A DNA stretch of 64,000 bases from Aquabacterium sp. A3 (GCF_038069945.1 NZ_JBBPEV010000001.1:1550001-1614000); one strand, 5' to 3'; shown: positions 21,331-32,019, counted from the stretch's first letter. Made by a program: numbers and translations. Notes: generated by a model from the letters alone, not told the origin.

Positions 21331-23913
21331 ATGCCGGTTTCACGTCGCAGGCAGTATGGCCTGAAGGCCGCGGCGGCCTACGCCATCGTCGCCACCGCCT
21401 GGATCTTGCTGTCTGACAGCGTGCTGATGCACTTCAGCGATGCGCAAACCGTGGCGCGGTACGGAACGTTCAAAGGCGTGGCCTTTGTGCTCGCCACCGC
21501 GGCCATCCTGTGGTTCACCCTGATGAACGCGCCGACAGACAGCGACGCCGGATCGCAGTTCACCGAGGCCAACCGGCGCACGGATATGTGGGTGGCACTG
21601 GCGTGGGGCATGACCGTGCCCAGCCTGGCCGCCCTGCTGCAGTGGACCGCCTGGGATCAACTGCGCCCCTTCGCCTGGCTGCTGGGGTATCCCGCCGTGC
21701 TGGTGGCCGCGTGGCTGGGGGGATGGCTGGCGGGGCTGACGTCCACGGGCATCTCTGCCGCACTGACCTGGCTGGTGTTTGCCCCCACCCACCCCGAATG
21801 GCTCAGCCGCCAGCCATCGGCCATGATCGCCATGGGCGTGTTCGTGGCCATGGGCGTGCTGATCAGCCTGGGCATCGAATGGGTGCAACGCACCGAACGC
21901 CGATCGGGACACGGCATGTTCCAGGCGCTGGTGGAGCAAAGTCTGGCGGGCATCTACGCCATCAAAGATGAACGATTCACCTACGTGAACCCCGAGTTTG
22001 CGCGGATCATGGGGTTCGACAACCCGCAAGACATCGTGGGGCGCATTCCGGTGACCGATCTGGTGGCCGACGCAGACCGTGACCGCGTGCGCCACATGAT
22101 CACCGAGCGACTGAACACGCCAGGCAAGGAGGTGCGCTATGGCTTCACGGGCCTGCGGCGCGACGGCTCGAAGGTCGAGGTGGAAGTGCACGGGCGCAGC
22201 GTGCGCACAGATCAAGGCCCCTTGATCGTCGGGCTCATGCTCGACGTCACCGACCAGCGCCGCCATGAAAGAACCTTGCGTGAGCAACAAGCCATCCAGG
22301 ACCGCATGAGCATCCTGGCCAAGGTGGGCGGATGGAGCCTGGACCTGATCAACGGCGAAGGCACACGCACACGCGGCGCCGCACGCATCCTGGACCTGGA
22401 CCCCGACGACCCCGCGTCGCTGCGCATCAAAGAAGGCCTTTCGCCGTTTGCGCCAGAGCACCAGACGCAGATCCTGAGCGCCCTCGAGCGGGCCGTGCAC
22501 GCGGGAGAGTCCTACGCCCTGGAGGTGCCTTTGACCACGGCCACGGGACGGCGCAAGTGGATCCGCACCCAAGGCGAACCTGTGCGAGAGCACGGCAAAG
22601 TGGTCCGAATCGACGGGGCCATCCAGGACATCAGCGAGGTCCAGCAAGCCCGTCAGGCCCTGCAGGCGCACCACGAGCGGCTGGAACACATGGTCAAGGC
22701 CAGGACGATCGAGTTGGAGGCCGCACGACTGGAGGCAGAAAACCTCGCGCTCATCAAAAGCCGCTTCCTGGCCAACATGAGCCATGAGATCCGCACCCCG
22801 CTCAATGGCGTGCTGGGCCTGGCTCAACTGGGCGCGCGTGAACACCAGGGCCCCGCGCAGCAGGTCTTCGAGCAGATCAGCGCATCGGGACGATTGCTGC
22901 TGGGCGTGCTCAACGACATCCTCGACTTCTCCAAGATCGAAGAGGGCAAACTGCGGATCCAGCAGGCCCCGCTGCGCCCTCGCGAGGTCATGGACCACGC
23001 GGTGCTGCTGGTGCGTGACCGTGCGATAGAAAAAGGCCTGCGCCTGCTGGTGGAGCTGGACCCGAACCTGCCGCAGGTGTGCCTGGGTGACAGCCTGCGG
23101 CTGGAGCAGATCCTGCTGAACCTCTTGTCCAATGCCGTGAAGTTCACCGACCGGGGAGAAGTGCGGCTCATGGCCCATGCGCGGGGCGAGCAATGGCAGC
23201 TCACCGTTCAGGACACCGGCATCGGCATCCGTGCCGATCACATGGCGACCTTGTTCCAGCCCTTCGAGCAGGCCGACGACTCCAACACCCGCCAGCATGG
23301 TGGCACCGGCCTGGGGCTGGCCATCACGCAGCGCCTGGTGTCGCTGCTGGGCGGACACATCGACACCTCAAGCACCCCCGGCGCGGGCACCCGTTTCGTG
23401 GTGACCCTGCCCTTGGTGCGGCTGCAGCCCCCGGATGAGCAGCAGGGGCTGGAGGGCGAAGGCGCGGACGCGGGCGCGGGCGAGGGTGTGGGCACGGGCG
23501 TGATGGGCACCCCCCACCCGGTGGCACCGCGCCTGGCCGGCCTGCGCGTGCTGGCCGCCGAGGACAACGCCATCAACCAGTTGGTGCTCAAAGAGATGTT
23601 GGCCCTCGAAGGCGCCAGTGTCACGCTGTGTGCTCACGGCGCCGAGCTGCTGGAGCAACTGGATCGCCACGGCGCCGATGCCTTTGACCTCGTGCTGATG
23701 GACATCCAGATGCCCGTCATGGACGGCTATGAGGCCACCCAGGCCCTGTGTGACCGTGCCCCCACCCTGCCCGTGATCGGCCTGACCGCTCACGCGCTGG
23801 CCGAGGAACACGCCCGCTGCATGGCCGTCGGCATGGTCGATCTGGTGGTCAAGCCCATCGACATGACCCTGCTGGTCGACGCCATCCTGCGGCACGCCAG
23901 GCCGCAGGCTTGA
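21331..23913 (+). CDS. PAS-containing hybrid sensor histidine kinase
   Basis: This 860-residue protein has two hydrophobic segments, a block of four or so further membrane segments (residues 90-185) with a DUF4118/MASE-like look, then a PAS domain (about 200-310, with FTYVNPEFARIMGF), a second PAS/PAC (320-440), a coiled coil, HisKA with H485 (ANMSHEIRTPLNG), HATPase with LLNLLSNAVKFT and GTGLGLAI, an acidic Gly/Ala linker, and a receiver with D791 (LVLMDIQMPVMDG). Like the kinase on the far side of bioB it has no adjacent response regulator or Hpt gene. A weak hairpin (21253-21270) lies between bioB and this gene. Confidence 0.92.
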   Translation: MPVSRRRQYGLKAAAAYAIVATAWILLSDSVLMHFSDAQTVARYGTFKGVAFVLATAAILWFTLMNAPTDSDAGSQFTEANRRTDMWVALAWGMTVPSLAALLQWTAWDQLRPFAWLLGYPAVLVAAWLGGWLAGLTSTGISAALTWLVFAPTHPEWLSRQPSAMIAMGVFVAMGVLISLGIEWVQRTERRSGHGMFQALVEQSLAGIYAIKDERFTYVNPEFARIMGFDNPQDIVGRIPVTDLVADADRDRVRHMITERLNTPGKEVRYGFTGLRRDGSKVEVEVHGRSVRTDQGPLIVGLMLDVTDQRRHERTLREQQAIQDRMSILAKVGGWSLDLINGEGTRTRGAARILDLDPDDPASLRIKEGLSPFAPEHQTQILSALERAVHAGESYALEVPLTTATGRRKWIRTQGEPVREHGKVVRIDGAIQDISEVQQARQALQAHHERLEHMVKARTIELEAARLEAENLALIKSRFLANMSHEIRTPLNGVLGLAQLGAREHQGPAQQVFEQISASGRLLLGVLNDILDFSKIEEGKLRIQQAPLRPREVMDHAVLLVRDRAIEKGLRLLVELDPNLPQVCLGDSLRLEQILLNLLSNAVKFTDRGEVRLMAHARGEQWQLTVQDTGIGIRADHMATLFQPFEQADDSNTRQHGGTGLGLAITQRLVSLLGGHIDTSSTPGAGTRFVVTLPLVRLQPPDEQQGLEGEGADAGAGEGVGTGVMGTPHPVAPRLAGLRVLAAEDNAINQLVLKEMLALEGASVTLCAHGAELLEQLDRHGADAFDLVLMDIQMPVMDGYEATQALCDRAPTLPVIGLTAHALAEEHARCMAVGMVDLVVKPIDMTLLVDAILRHARPQA

Positions 23914-23929
23914 TGGGCCACGGCCGCGC

Positions 23930-24424
23930 TCAGCCCCGCTTCTTGGGCACCCAGGCCCAGATCATCTCGGCCTGGATGGGCTGCTCGCCGGACTCGTCGG
24001 TGATGGTGACGGGCACCGTCACCTCGCCCTTGTCTTGCGACAGGATCTGTTGAATCTGCTCGGGGCGCAGGCGGGCCTCGGCCACCATGTCGCCCTGTGA
24101 ACGACGCACGTAGTCGATCTTCATGGTCTTGATCAGCGGCAGCTTGTCGTCGGGCAGGTTCATGCCCACACAAAAGCCGGTGGCGGTTTCGGCCAACAGG
24201 GCCATGGCGGCCGCGTGCACGCCCTTGATGTGGTTCTGCACCTTGCGCTGGTTGCGGATGCGCACCACCACGCGCTCGGTGCTGATCACCTCATAACGCA
24301 GGCCGGCCGTGCCGACAAAGGGCACCACGCGCCCCAGGGCAAAGCTGGTGGCCCACTGCCCGATGAGGGGAATGCCCTGCAATTGGGCCACGGTACGGGA
24401 CAGCTGGTTGGGACGGTTGGACAT
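23930..24424 (-). CDS. DUF4442 / hotdog-fold thioesterase-like protein
   Basis: The 164-residue product matches the DUF4442 type of hotdog protein: an N-terminal amphipathic region (FALGRVVPFVGTAGLR), the central helix region HIKGVHAAAMALLAETATGF, which resembles the PaaI-type N/H-x-x-A-x-x-L motif, and a C-terminal pair of strands ending IWAWVPKKRG. Members are thought to be acyl-CoA thioesterase relatives, but the substrate here is unknown. It converges with the upstream hybrid kinase gene, with 16 bases between stops. Confidence 0.72.
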   Translation of the reverse strand: MSNRPNQLSRTVAQLQGIPLIGQWATSFALGRVVPFVGTAGLRYEVISTERVVVRIRNQRKVQNHIKGVHAAAMALLAETATGFCVGMNLPDDKLPLIKTMKIDYVRRSQGDMVAEARLRPEQIQQILSQDKGEVTVPVTITDESGEQPIQAEMIWAWVPKKRG

Positions 24425-24476
24425 GCGGCACTCCGTTTGAGACAGGGCCGCATCCTAGAGCAAAACAGCGCCCGGA

Positions 24477-25874
24477 TCAGGCCAGCAAACCCGACAACGC
24501 CGCACCATCAAACGCCCCATGGCCCGGCGCCACCAAGCCGAAGTCGCTCGGAGACACCCCCATCCAGCGCGCCAGGGCCACCGCCAATTGCTGCACGCTG
24601 GTGGTGGGCAGCAAGCGCCCTTGCCCCACATCCTGCGCGCCGCCCAGCACGGTGTCGGGCCACTGGCCATACACCGCCCCCCCCTGCACCGCCCCACCCA
24701 ATACCAGGTGGTGCGCGCCCCAGCCATGGTCCGAGCCATCACCGTTGCTGTTGAGCGTGCGGCCAAAATCACTGGCGGTGAAGGTGGTCACCTGCTGCGC
24801 CAGGCCCAGGGCATCCAGGGCCTGCTGAAACTGCAGCAGGGCCGAGGCCACACGCCCCAGCAACACGGGATGCTGAGCACTGAGGTTGTCGTGCAGATCA
24901 AAGCCGCCCAGCTGCACGAAAAACACCTGCCGGCTCATCGACAAGGTGGTTCGGGCCTGCAGCAGTTGCGCCACCATGCGCAGTTGTTTGGCCAGCGGAT
25001 TGCCCTCGTCAAACGCCGTGGGCAAGGCAGCCTGAGCCGACAGCGCCGATCGCAGGCGCGCGTTGACGTCCAGCGCCCGGGCCGTGATGCGGGCATGCTC
25101 GGCCGCCAGCACATGCGCCTGGGTGGTCTGGCCGATGATCTGCTGCAAGGCATCGCGACACGCCGCCGAGCCGAACATGCCGAAGGGTGCGCCCAGGGCC
25201 GACAGCTCGGGCACGCCCGAGGGGTTGACCATGTACGGCACGGCGTCCTGCCCTGCCAGGTACACGGCACTGCCGGCCGTGTTGATGCAGGTGAGCGAGG
25301 CCTGGCCATTGCCCGACAGCAGCAGGTCGGCCGTGCGCCCGCCCCAACCGGCGGTGCTGCCCTCGGCGCCGTACGACTGCCACACGGATTGCTGATCGTT
25401 GTGCGAAAACAGCTTGGGCGGCAGCGGCACCGAGCGGGCCCGGTACTGCGCCAGGCTGGTGGGCTGCACCAAGGGCCCGATGTTGAGCAGCGTGGCCAGG
25501 CGCCCCTCGGTTTGCAGGCTGTGCAGGGGCGCCAAGGCCGGGGCCCATGCCAGAGGGCGCCCACCCGGTGTGCCGCCCAGCAAGGTGCCCGCCAGGGATT
25601 CGCGCGTCAAGGCGATGCTGCCCCGCGCCTGGGCATAGGCCTGGTGCTCTGCCGGGTCGTAGGGCAACACGGTGTTGGCGTGGTCATTGCCCCCCTGCAG
25701 GAACACACACACCAGGGCCTTGTAGCCTTGTGCGCCAGACGACTGGGCAGCAGCTTCGGCCATGCTGGCCAGGTTGAGGGCCCACGGCGCAGCGGCCCCC
25801 ACCAAGGACAACAGGCCACCCCGTTGCAAAAAGGCGCGGCGGCTGGCCTGACCGGGGGTGAGGTGACGGCTCAT
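24477..25874 (-). CDS. DUF1501 family exported protein (Tat signal)
   Basis: The 465-residue protein begins with a twin-arginine signal peptide (SRRAFLQ at residues 12-18, then a hydrophobic stretch and an Ala-rich cleavage region near residue 44). The mature part fits DUF1501: LVCVFLQGGNDHANTVLPYD near the start, FFVQLGGFDLHDN, FTASDFGRTLNSNGDGSDHGW, and a C-terminal AVALARWMGVS. The family is related to sulfatase/alkaline phosphatase-fold proteins, but its function is unknown. It follows the DUF1800 gene by ten bases and the two almost always occur as a pair. Confidence 0.88.
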   Translation of the reverse strand: MSRHLTPGQASRRAFLQRGGLLSLVGAAAPWALNLASMAEAAAQSSGAQGYKALVCVFLQGGNDHANTVLPYDPAEHQAYAQARGSIALTRESLAGTLLGGTPGGRPLAWAPALAPLHSLQTEGRLATLLNIGPLVQPTSLAQYRARSVPLPPKLFSHNDQQSVWQSYGAEGSTAGWGGRTADLLLSGNGQASLTCINTAGSAVYLAGQDAVPYMVNPSGVPELSALGAPFGMFGSAACRDALQQIIGQTTQAHVLAAEHARITARALDVNARLRSALSAQAALPTAFDEGNPLAKQLRMVAQLLQARTTLSMSRQVFFVQLGGFDLHDNLSAQHPVLLGRVASALLQFQQALDALGLAQQVTTFTASDFGRTLNSNGDGSDHGWGAHHLVLGGAVQGGAVYGQWPDTVLGGAQDVGQGRLLPTTSVQQLAVALARWMGVSPSDFGLVAPGHGAFDGAALSGLLA

Positions 25875-25884
25875 GTGGGGGTCC

Positions 25885-27546
25885 TCATCGCTGCACCAGG
25901 TACTCGGGGCTGGCCATGATCAGGTAGATCGCGGCCAGCACGCGGTTGAGGCGTTCGGACGGCGCACTGCCCAGGATGCTCTGCACACCCTGCTCGATGG
26001 TGCTGACGGTGGCCGCCGACAGCGCCTGGCCGGTCAGGTACAGGTTCAGGCGGGCCACCAGCGCCGGCACGTCGTCGGCCAGGGGCAGGAAGTCGCTGTA
26101 GTCGGGGGTCACCACCCCCAGCCCACCGGTGCGCAAGACCTCCCACATGAAGTTGAGGTAGCCCATCACCGACGATTCGTTGGTGATCTGGAACTCGGGC
26201 GCCACCAGGCCTTGCACGGCCACTTCGGTGTTGGGCGGCACGTAACCGGGCCGGTAAAAATTGAACACCGAGGGTGCCCGCAAGGGGGCCTGCCCCAGGT
26301 AGTCGCTGCCCGACAGATCGGGTACATCCCAGGTGACCGAACTGGCGCGCGTCAGGCGCAGCCACTGCAACAGGCGCAACACAGGCTCGCGCAGCTTGCC
26401 GTCGCTCAGGCTGTTGGGCGCCCCCGGCACGGCCGGCGTCAGTTCGGGGCGAGCCTCTTCATCGGCCAGCACGGCCTTGATCACGGCGCGCAAATCGCCC
26501 CGCACGCCCTGACCGCTGCCCTCACCATTGAACACCCGAGCCACGCGCGACACATACGCCGGACTGGGGTTGCTGGTCACCAGCCGTTGAATCAGTTGTC
26601 GCGCCATGAACGGCCCCACATTGGGGTGCTCGAAGATCACGTCCAGCGCCGCCTCCAGGGCCTCGGGGCCCGACAGGCTGGCAGAGATGGTGGTGCCCAG
26701 CACACGCTTGTCGCTGCCATCAAAGCGCGGCGCATTGAAGTCCATGGGCGCGCGCCAGTAGTCGAACGGCCCCGTGGGATTGAAGGGATTGAATCCGTTC
26801 ACGTCCCAACCGGTGAACACCTTGGCCAACTCGCTGATGGTGGTGGCGTCATAGGTGTCTTGCGCGAGCTCAGACGGCGTGCCGTCGGTGTTCAGCGCCG
26901 TCAAACCGATGGTGAACAACTGCAGCAGTTCGCGGGCGTAGTTCTCGTCAGGCTGTCGGCCCGTGCCATCGGCTTTGGCACTGCCCCGCATGCTGAGGTA
27001 CACGCCCATCGCCGGCGACAAGGTGACGTGGGTGAGCAGCTCACGGAAGTTGCCAAAACAATGCCGCTCCAGCAACTCCCACCAGGCGATGCAACCGAAC
27101 TGGCGCCAGTAGGCCACCATGTTCAAGGGCGAGACCACAAAGATCTGGCTGAGGGCCAGCACCACGCGCTGACGCAAGACGTCTGGCGCCGTGGCCAGAC
27201 GCCACCACAGGGTCTGGTCCAGACCGTAGTCGCTTTGAGCGTAGAGGACGTTGTCGAAGCCGCGGGCTCTGGCCCAGTCCCACATCGACGGCCCCAAGGG
27301 CAACGCCAGCTGGGCATCAAACCAGGCCTGCGGGCCATCGGCCATCACGGCGGCCACCTCATCAGGGGTGGCGCCCAAGCCGCCCTGGCTCAGCAGGCGG
27401 GATGCGCGGGCCTCGTCCATCGACTCGAATTGCGCCGCCGCCAGGCGTCCGGCACCGGAAGGGTCTTCCTCGCCGCCACCGCCGCAGGCACTGAGGCTGC
27501 CCACCGCCAAAGCCGCCCCCGCGCGCAGCAGGCCATGCACCGGCAT
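25885..27546 (-). CDS. DUF1800 family putative lipoprotein
   Basis: This protein (553 residues from the chosen start) belongs to the DUF1800 family: LLSQGGLGATPDEVAAV, ALSQIFVVSP, DENYARELLQLFTIGL, VFTGWDVNGF and VFNFYRPGYVPP are typical. The start at 27546 is favoured because it gives a short lipoprotein signal (MPVHGLLRAGAALAVGSLSAC, lipobox LSAC followed by Gly residues). An ATG at 27594 would give a longer signal. Upstream of the DUF1501 gene; the pair probably forms an envelope-associated unit of unknown role. It lies 99 bases downstream of metE on the same strand, so read-through is possible. Confidence 0.87.
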   Translation of the reverse strand: MPVHGLLRAGAALAVGSLSACGGGGEEDPSGAGRLAAAQFESMDEARASRLLSQGGLGATPDEVAAVMADGPQAWFDAQLALPLGPSMWDWARARGFDNVLYAQSDYGLDQTLWWRLATAPDVLRQRVVLALSQIFVVSPLNMVAYWRQFGCIAWWELLERHCFGNFRELLTHVTLSPAMGVYLSMRGSAKADGTGRQPDENYARELLQLFTIGLTALNTDGTPSELAQDTYDATTISELAKVFTGWDVNGFNPFNPTGPFDYWRAPMDFNAPRFDGSDKRVLGTTISASLSGPEALEAALDVIFEHPNVGPFMARQLIQRLVTSNPSPAYVSRVARVFNGEGSGQGVRGDLRAVIKAVLADEEARPELTPAVPGAPNSLSDGKLREPVLRLLQWLRLTRASSVTWDVPDLSGSDYLGQAPLRAPSVFNFYRPGYVPPNTEVAVQGLVAPEFQITNESSVMGYLNFMWEVLRTGGLGVVTPDYSDFLPLADDVPALVARLNLYLTGQALSAATVSTIEQGVQSILGSAPSERLNRVLAAIYLIMASPEYLVQR

Positions 27547-27645
27547 GGGCTGGGGTGGGGGCGTGTCGGGCGGGTGGTAGGGCGTGGATCCCATGGGGTG
27601 GCGGCTGAAGCAGGCACGGCACTCTACCGCCTCAGGCGGCCACAC

Positions 27646-29979
27646 TCAAACGCCGTTACCAACAGTTAACTTCAATTGAACATCTTGCGACAGCCTCAAC
27701 ACCTCGGCGGCCTTCACCATGTGCCTCAAAGCGGCCTCGGTTTCTGGCCAGCCGCGGGTTTTGAGCCCGCAGTCGGGGTTGACCCACAAGCGCTCGCACG
27801 GGATCACCTCACATGCCCGTTGCAATAAACGCACCATGGCCTCGACGGTCGGCACCCGTGGGGAGTGAATGTCATACACGCCCGGCCCGATCTCATTGGG
27901 GTAATCGAAGGCACCGAAACCATCCAGCAGCTCCATGGCCGAGCGTGAGGTCTCGATGGTGATCACGTCCGCATCCAGGGCGGCGATGCTGGGCAGGATG
28001 TCGTTGAACTCGGCGTAGCACATGTGCGTGTGGATCTGGGTGGCGTCGCCCACGCCACAGGCGCTGATCTTGAAGGCCTGCACAGCCCAGTCCAGGTAAG
28101 CGGCCCAGTCGCTGCGCCGCAGTGGCAGGCCCTCACGGAAGGCCGGCTCGTCGATCTGGATGATCTGTATCCCGGCCTTCTCCAGGTCCTGCACCTCGTC
28201 GCGGATGGCCAGGGCCAACTGCAGTGCGGTGGTCTCGCGCGGCTGGTCATCGCGCACAAACGACCACTGCAGCATGGTCACGGGCCCGGTCAGCATGCCC
28301 TTCATGGGCCGGTCGGTCAGCGACTGGGCGTAGCGGGTGGTCTCCACCGTCATCGGCTCGGGTCGGAACACATCGCCATACAGGATGGGCGGCTTCACGC
28401 AGCGTGAACCATAACTTTGCACCCAGCCATGCTCGGTGAAGGCATAGCCCCAGAGCTGCTCGCCGAAGTACTCGACCATGTCGTTGCGTTCGGCCTCACC
28501 GTGCACCAGCACGTCCAGGCCCAAGGCCTCTTGCTGGCGCACCACGTGCTCGATTTCGGTGCGCATGCGCTGCAGGTAATCCATGGCACTGAGCTCGCCC
28601 CGCTTGAAGGCGGCGCGGGCCTGCCGGATCTCGGTCGTTTGCGGGAAAGAGCCGATCGTGGTGGTGGGCAGCAGGGGCAGGTTCAAAGCCTCGCGCTGGG
28701 CCGCGATGCGCTGCCCGAACGGCGAGCGGCGTTGCGCCATGTCGGGCGTGATGCGCTGCAATCGCTGCTGCACCACCGGATGGCGCACACGCCCCGAAGC
28801 GCGACGGGCGGCGACCGCCGCATCGCTGTGGGACAAGGCATCGTGCACGGCGGCCACACCGTCATGCAGCGCGCGACGCAGGGTCTGCAACTCATCGAGC
28901 TTCTCGCTGGCAAAGGCCAGCCATGGGCGCAACTCGGCGTCCAGCCGTTGCTCGCCAGACAGGCTCACAGGCACATGCAGCAGCGAGCACGATGGCGCCA
29001 CCCACAGGCGATCGCCCAGGCTGTCGTGCAGGGCCTGCAGCACAGGCAGGGTTTTGCGCAGGTCGGTGCGCCAGATGTTGCGCCCGTCGATCACGCCCAC
29101 CGACAGCACGGCCTCGGGCGGCAGCACCTGCCGCCATGCGGCCAGTTGCTGAGGTGCGCGCACCAGGTCGATGTGAAAGCCCTGCACCGGCAGGCGTGCC
29201 GCCAGGGCGGCATGCCCGGCGGCCGACTCGAAGTAGGTGGCCAGCATCAGCTTGAGGCCATGGTCCCCGGCAGACAGATCGGCCAGATCCGCGTACGCGG
29301 GCTCGAAGGCCGCCTGCCAGGCAGGTGGCAGCTCCAGCGTGAGGATGGGCTCATCGACCTGCACCCAGGCCACGCCCTGGCGGTCCAGCGCCTGCAAGAT
29401 GCGGCGGTAAGCGGCCACCACGCGGGGCAACAGCGTGAGCCGGTCAAAATCAGGGGCCGCCCCATGGCACTTGGCCAGCCACAACCAGCTCACCGGGCCC
29501 AGCAGGCTCACCTTCACCGGGTGGCCCAGGGCCTGGGCCTCGGCCACCTCCTCCAGCAGCCACGACACGCCGCCATCACAGCAGGTGCGCTCATTCACCT
29601 CGGGCACGATGAAGTGGTAGTTGGTGTCAAACCACTTGGTCATCTCCATGGCAGGCTGGTCGGCGCGCCCCCGCGCCAGATCGAAGTACTGCGACAAGCT
29701 CAGCGTGGCGGGGTCGAGACCAAAACGTTCTGGCAAGGCGCCCAGCGCGGCACTCAGGTTCAGCGTGGTGTCGTACCAGGCGAAGTCGCCCACCGTCACC
29801 CAATCCAGGCCGGCGTCGCGCTGGCGTTGCCAATGCTGTTGACGCAACCGGGCGCCCACCTGGCGCAAAGCCTGTTCATCGGCGTCGGTGCGTTGGCTTT
29901 TCCAGTAGGCCTCCAGGGCCCATTTCAGTTCGCGTTGGGCCCCGATGCGCGGGTAGCCCAGGAGGTGCGTGCGTGCCAT
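27646..29979 (-). CDS. metE: Cobalamin-independent methionine synthase MetE
   Basis: MetE transfers the methyl group of 5-methyltetrahydropteroyltri-glutamate to homocysteine. The 777-residue protein (start [13 protein letters not shown]) has both barrel halves. The C-terminal half bears the zinc-site ligands in [12 protein letters not shown] (His and Cys) and [11 protein letters not shown] (Cys), with the glutamate in [13 protein letters not shown], plus [12 protein letters not shown] at the domain boundary. The start is chosen at 29979, where the family's N-terminus begins; in-frame ATGs at 29991 and 30027 are possible. A MetR-type box lies about 85 bases upstream. Confidence 0.97.
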   Translation of the reverse strand: MARTHLLGYPRIGAQRELKWALEAYWKSQRTDADEQALRQVGARLRQQHWQRQRDAGLDWVTVGDFAWYDTTLNLSAALGALPERFGLDPATLSLSQYFDLARGRADQPAMEMTKWFDTNYHFIVPEVNERTCCDGGVSWLLEEVAEAQALGHPVKVSLLGPVSWLWLAKCHGAAPDFDRLTLLPRVVAAYRRILQALDRQGVAWVQVDEPILTLELPPAWQAAFEPAYADLADLSAGDHGLKLMLATYFESAAGHAALAARLPVQGFHIDLVRAPQQLAAWRQVLPPEAVLSVGVIDGRNIWRTDLRKTLPVLQALHDSLGDRLWVAPSCSLLHVPVSLSGEQRLDAELRPWLAFASEKLDELQTLRRALHDGVAAVHDALSHSDAAVAARRASGRVRHPVVQQRLQRITPDMAQRRSPFGQRIAAQREALNLPLLPTTTIGSFPQTTEIRQARAAFKRGELSAMDYLQRMRTEIEHVVRQQEALGLDVLVHGEAERNDMVEYFGEQLWGYAFTEHGWVQSYGSRCVKPPILYGDVFRPEPMTVETTRYAQSLTDRPMKGMLTGPVTMLQWSFVRDDQPRETTALQLALAIRDEVQDLEKAGIQIIQIDEPAFREGLPLRRSDWAAYLDWAVQAFKISACGVGDATQIHTHMCYAEFNDILPSIAALDADVITIETSRSAMELLDGFGAFDYPNEIGPGVYDIHSPRVPTVEAMVRLLQRACEVIPCERLWVNPDCGLKTRGWPETEAALRHMVKAAEVLRLSQDVQLKLTVGNGV

Positions 29980-30062
29980 GTCTTGATCCATTCGTGTGTG
30001 CAATGGCGCGCAGTGTGCGCACCCCACTCACATGAATCAAGCGATGAATATTCAATCAGACA

Positions 30063-30075
30063 TGAATGCATTTCA
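30063..30075 (-). promoter_or_regulatory. Candidate MetR binding site upstream of metE
   Basis: TGAATGCATTTCA is an exact match to the MetR consensus TGAA-N5-TTCA. A second palindrome, TGAATATTCA, lies at 30045-30054, closer to metE. The box overlaps the stop codon of the ABC ATPase gene. MetR with homocysteine is the known activator of metE, and a metR gene is present at 44990 in this window. Confidence 0.7.
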
Positions 30076-30792
30076 TGTCTGGTTCGTCGCGCCGTCGCGG
30101 TGCACCTGCCCGTCCACCAGCTCGATGACCCGATCACAGCGGGCGGCCAGCCGAGGATCGTGGGTGACGATCAGGAAGGTGGTGCCCACGTCCTGGTGAA
30201 TCCGGCGCATCAGCGCAAACACCTCGGCCGACGAGGCCGTGTCGAGGTTGCCGGTGGGCTCATCGGCCAGCACCAGCGCAGGTTGCAGCATCAAGGCCCG
30301 CGCGATGGCCACGCGCTGCTGCATGCCGCCAGACAGTTGCGCCGGTTTGCGGTCCATCGCAGCGCTGAGGCCCACGGCGTCCAGCAACTCGCGCGCACGC
30401 GCCAGGTGCGGCTTGGCCACATGCCCATCGCGCATCAGCACCGGCAGGCTCACGTTCTCCAGCGCGGTGAAGGCGGGCAGCAGGTGATGAAACTGAAACA
30501 CGAAGCCCAGCACATCGCGCCTCAGTCGCGTGAGTTCGTCGTCGGGCAGGTGCTGAACGGCCTGACCGCGCAAGAGGTACTCGCCGGAGGTGGCCCGCTC
30601 CAGCAGGCCCAGCACATTCAGCAAGGTGCTTTTGCCTGAGCCCGATGGGCCGATCAGCGCGGCAAATTCACCCTGGTTGATGCGCAGGTTCAGCCCATGC
30701 AGCACCTCAAGCTCGTTGGGCATCCCGAGGTTGTAGCCCTTGCGCAAACCTCGCAATTGCACCAGGGGGGTGGGTGAGGTGATGGCGCTCAT
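30073..30792 (-). CDS. LolD/MacB-type ABC transporter ATP-binding protein
   Basis: A 239-residue ABC ATPase with Walker [11 protein letters not shown] loop [10 protein letters not shown], signature [15 protein letters not shown], Walker B LVLADEPT and switch IVTHD. The [16 protein letters not shown] region is characteristic of the LolD/MacB/FtsE group, which works with FtsX-like permeases and moves substrates in the periplasm by mechanotransmission. It is the last gene of a three-gene unit (adaptor, permease, ATPase), beginning three bases after the permease. The substrate is unknown. Confidence 0.93.
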   Translation of the reverse strand: MSAITSPTPLVQLRGLRKGYNLGMPNELEVLHGLNLRINQGEFAALIGPSGSGKSTLLNVLGLLERATSGEYLLRGQAVQHLPDDELTRLRRDVLGFVFQFHHLLPAFTALENVSLPVLMRDGHVAKPHLARARELLDAVGLSAAMDRKPAQLSGGMQQRVAIARALMLQPALVLADEPTGNLDTASSAEVFALMRRIHQDVGTTFLIVTHDPRLAARCDRVIELVDGQVHRDGATNQT

Positions 30793-30795
30793 GGC

Positions 30796-32019
30796 TCACA
30801 TGCGGATGGCCTGAGCCGGGTCCATGCGGGCCGCTCGCCGCGCTGGGGCCACGGCCGCCAGGATGCCGGCCACAAAGGCCAGCACGATCACCTGCAAGGC
30901 CATCTCGGGGGGCAGGCTGACCACGAACAGCGGCTGGCCATCGGCCCCTTTCACGAAGGTGGAAAAGCCCTTGAGCAAGCCTGCGGCCAACACCACCCCC
31001 AGCACCGAGCCCACGGCCCCCACCACCGCGCCCTGCAGCAAGAACACCCGCAGGATCTGCCCGCGTGTGCTGCCCATGGCCCGCAGGATGCCGATCTCGC
31101 GCTGTTTTTGCACCACCGACACCACCAGCACGCTGGCGATGCCCAGCACCACGACCACCATCACCACCACGCGGATCAGCGTGGTGCTGACCGACTGCGC
31201 ATTCAGGGCCGACACCAGTTGCGCGTTGGTGTCCTGCCAGCTTTCGACCTGATTGGGCAACTCCCGCGCCAGGGCCTGGGCCAGGGACTTGGCCGCCCAC
31301 ACGTCATCCAGGCGCAGATCGATCTGCGTGGCGCCACCGGCCAGGTCCAGCAGGCTTTGTGCCGTGCGCAAGGGCACCAGCACCACCCGGCGGTTGAGGT
31401 CTTTCACGCCCAGGTCCACCAGGGCGGTCAGGCGCAGGGTTTCACTGCGCCCGTTGGTGACGATCAGGATGCGATCGCCCACTTGCACCCCGAGGTCGTC
31501 GGCCAGGGTGTTGCCCACGATGGCCTCGCCCGGGCCCAGTTGCAGCCGGCCTGCCACCACCTTGTCGCGCAGGTTCACGATGCGGTCGTAGCGATCAATC
31601 TGCACGCCATTGAGCGCAATGGCACGGGTGGCTTCGCCACGCCGGGCCAGGGCCGCCCCCGCGGCCATGGGCGACACCGCCACGATCCCCGGACGACGGG
31701 CCAGCGCCTCCGCCACGGCCGGCCAGTTGGCGATGGTGCGCAAGCGCTGCGCGCGGGCCTGGGTGTCGCTGAAGCGCACCCCCTCCGAGGTCGGCCAGGC
31801 TGGTGTGACGCGCTCGTCCAGCGGGCTGACGACCACATGGGCCTGCGCGCCCAGGGTCTTGTTCAGGGTGTTGCGCTGCAGGCCGGTCACCAAGGCGGAA
31901 ATGTAGGCCACCACCGCCACACCGGCGGCCACGCCCACGATGATCAGCAGGCTCTGAAAGCGTCCTTCTCGCAAGAAGCGGGTGGCCACCTGCCACTCGA
32001 AACCCAGCGCACTGCTCAT
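30796..32019 (-). CDS. FtsX/MacB-like ABC transporter permease
   Basis: The 407-residue protein has an N-terminal membrane segment ([20 protein letters not shown]), a large periplasmic domain (about residues 45-275, MacB-PCD type), and three C-terminal membrane segments, the first preceded by [20 protein letters not shown], the FtsX-family coupling signature. That layout is the four-helix MacB/DevC fold. Its start overlaps the end of the adaptor gene as ATGA, and the ATPase gene follows after three bases. Together they should form an envelope export or extraction machine. Confidence 0.92.
   Translation of the reverse strand: MSSALGFEWQVATRFLREGRFQSLLIIVGVAAGVAVVAYISALVTGLQRNTLNKTLGAQAHVVVSPLDERVTPAWPTSEGVRFSDTQARAQRLRTIANWPAVAEALARRPGIVAVSPMAAGAALARRGEATRAIALNGVQIDRYDRIVNLRDKVVAGRLQLGPGEAIVGNTLADDLGVQVGDRILIVTNGRSETLRLTALVDLGVKDLNRRVVLVPLRTAQSLLDLAGGATQIDLRLDDVWAAKSLAQALARELPNQVESWQDTNAQLVSALNAQSVSTTLIRVVVMVVVVLGIASVLVVSVVQKQREIGILRAMGSTRGQILRVFLLQGAVVGAVGSVLGVVLAAGLLKGFSTFVKGADGQPLFVVSLPPEMALQVIVLAFVAGILAAVAPARRAARMDPAQAIRM

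Noticed and set aside
25873..27669. 598-codon open frame on the plus strand opposite the DUF1800 gene
   Set aside because: His/Arg/Gln/Gly-rich composition and no family resemblance; the minus-strand gene explains the open frame.
28417..30639. 740-codon plus-strand frame opposite metE
   Set aside because: Shadow of metE and of the ABC ATPase gene; no ribosome-binding site and no recognisable domain.
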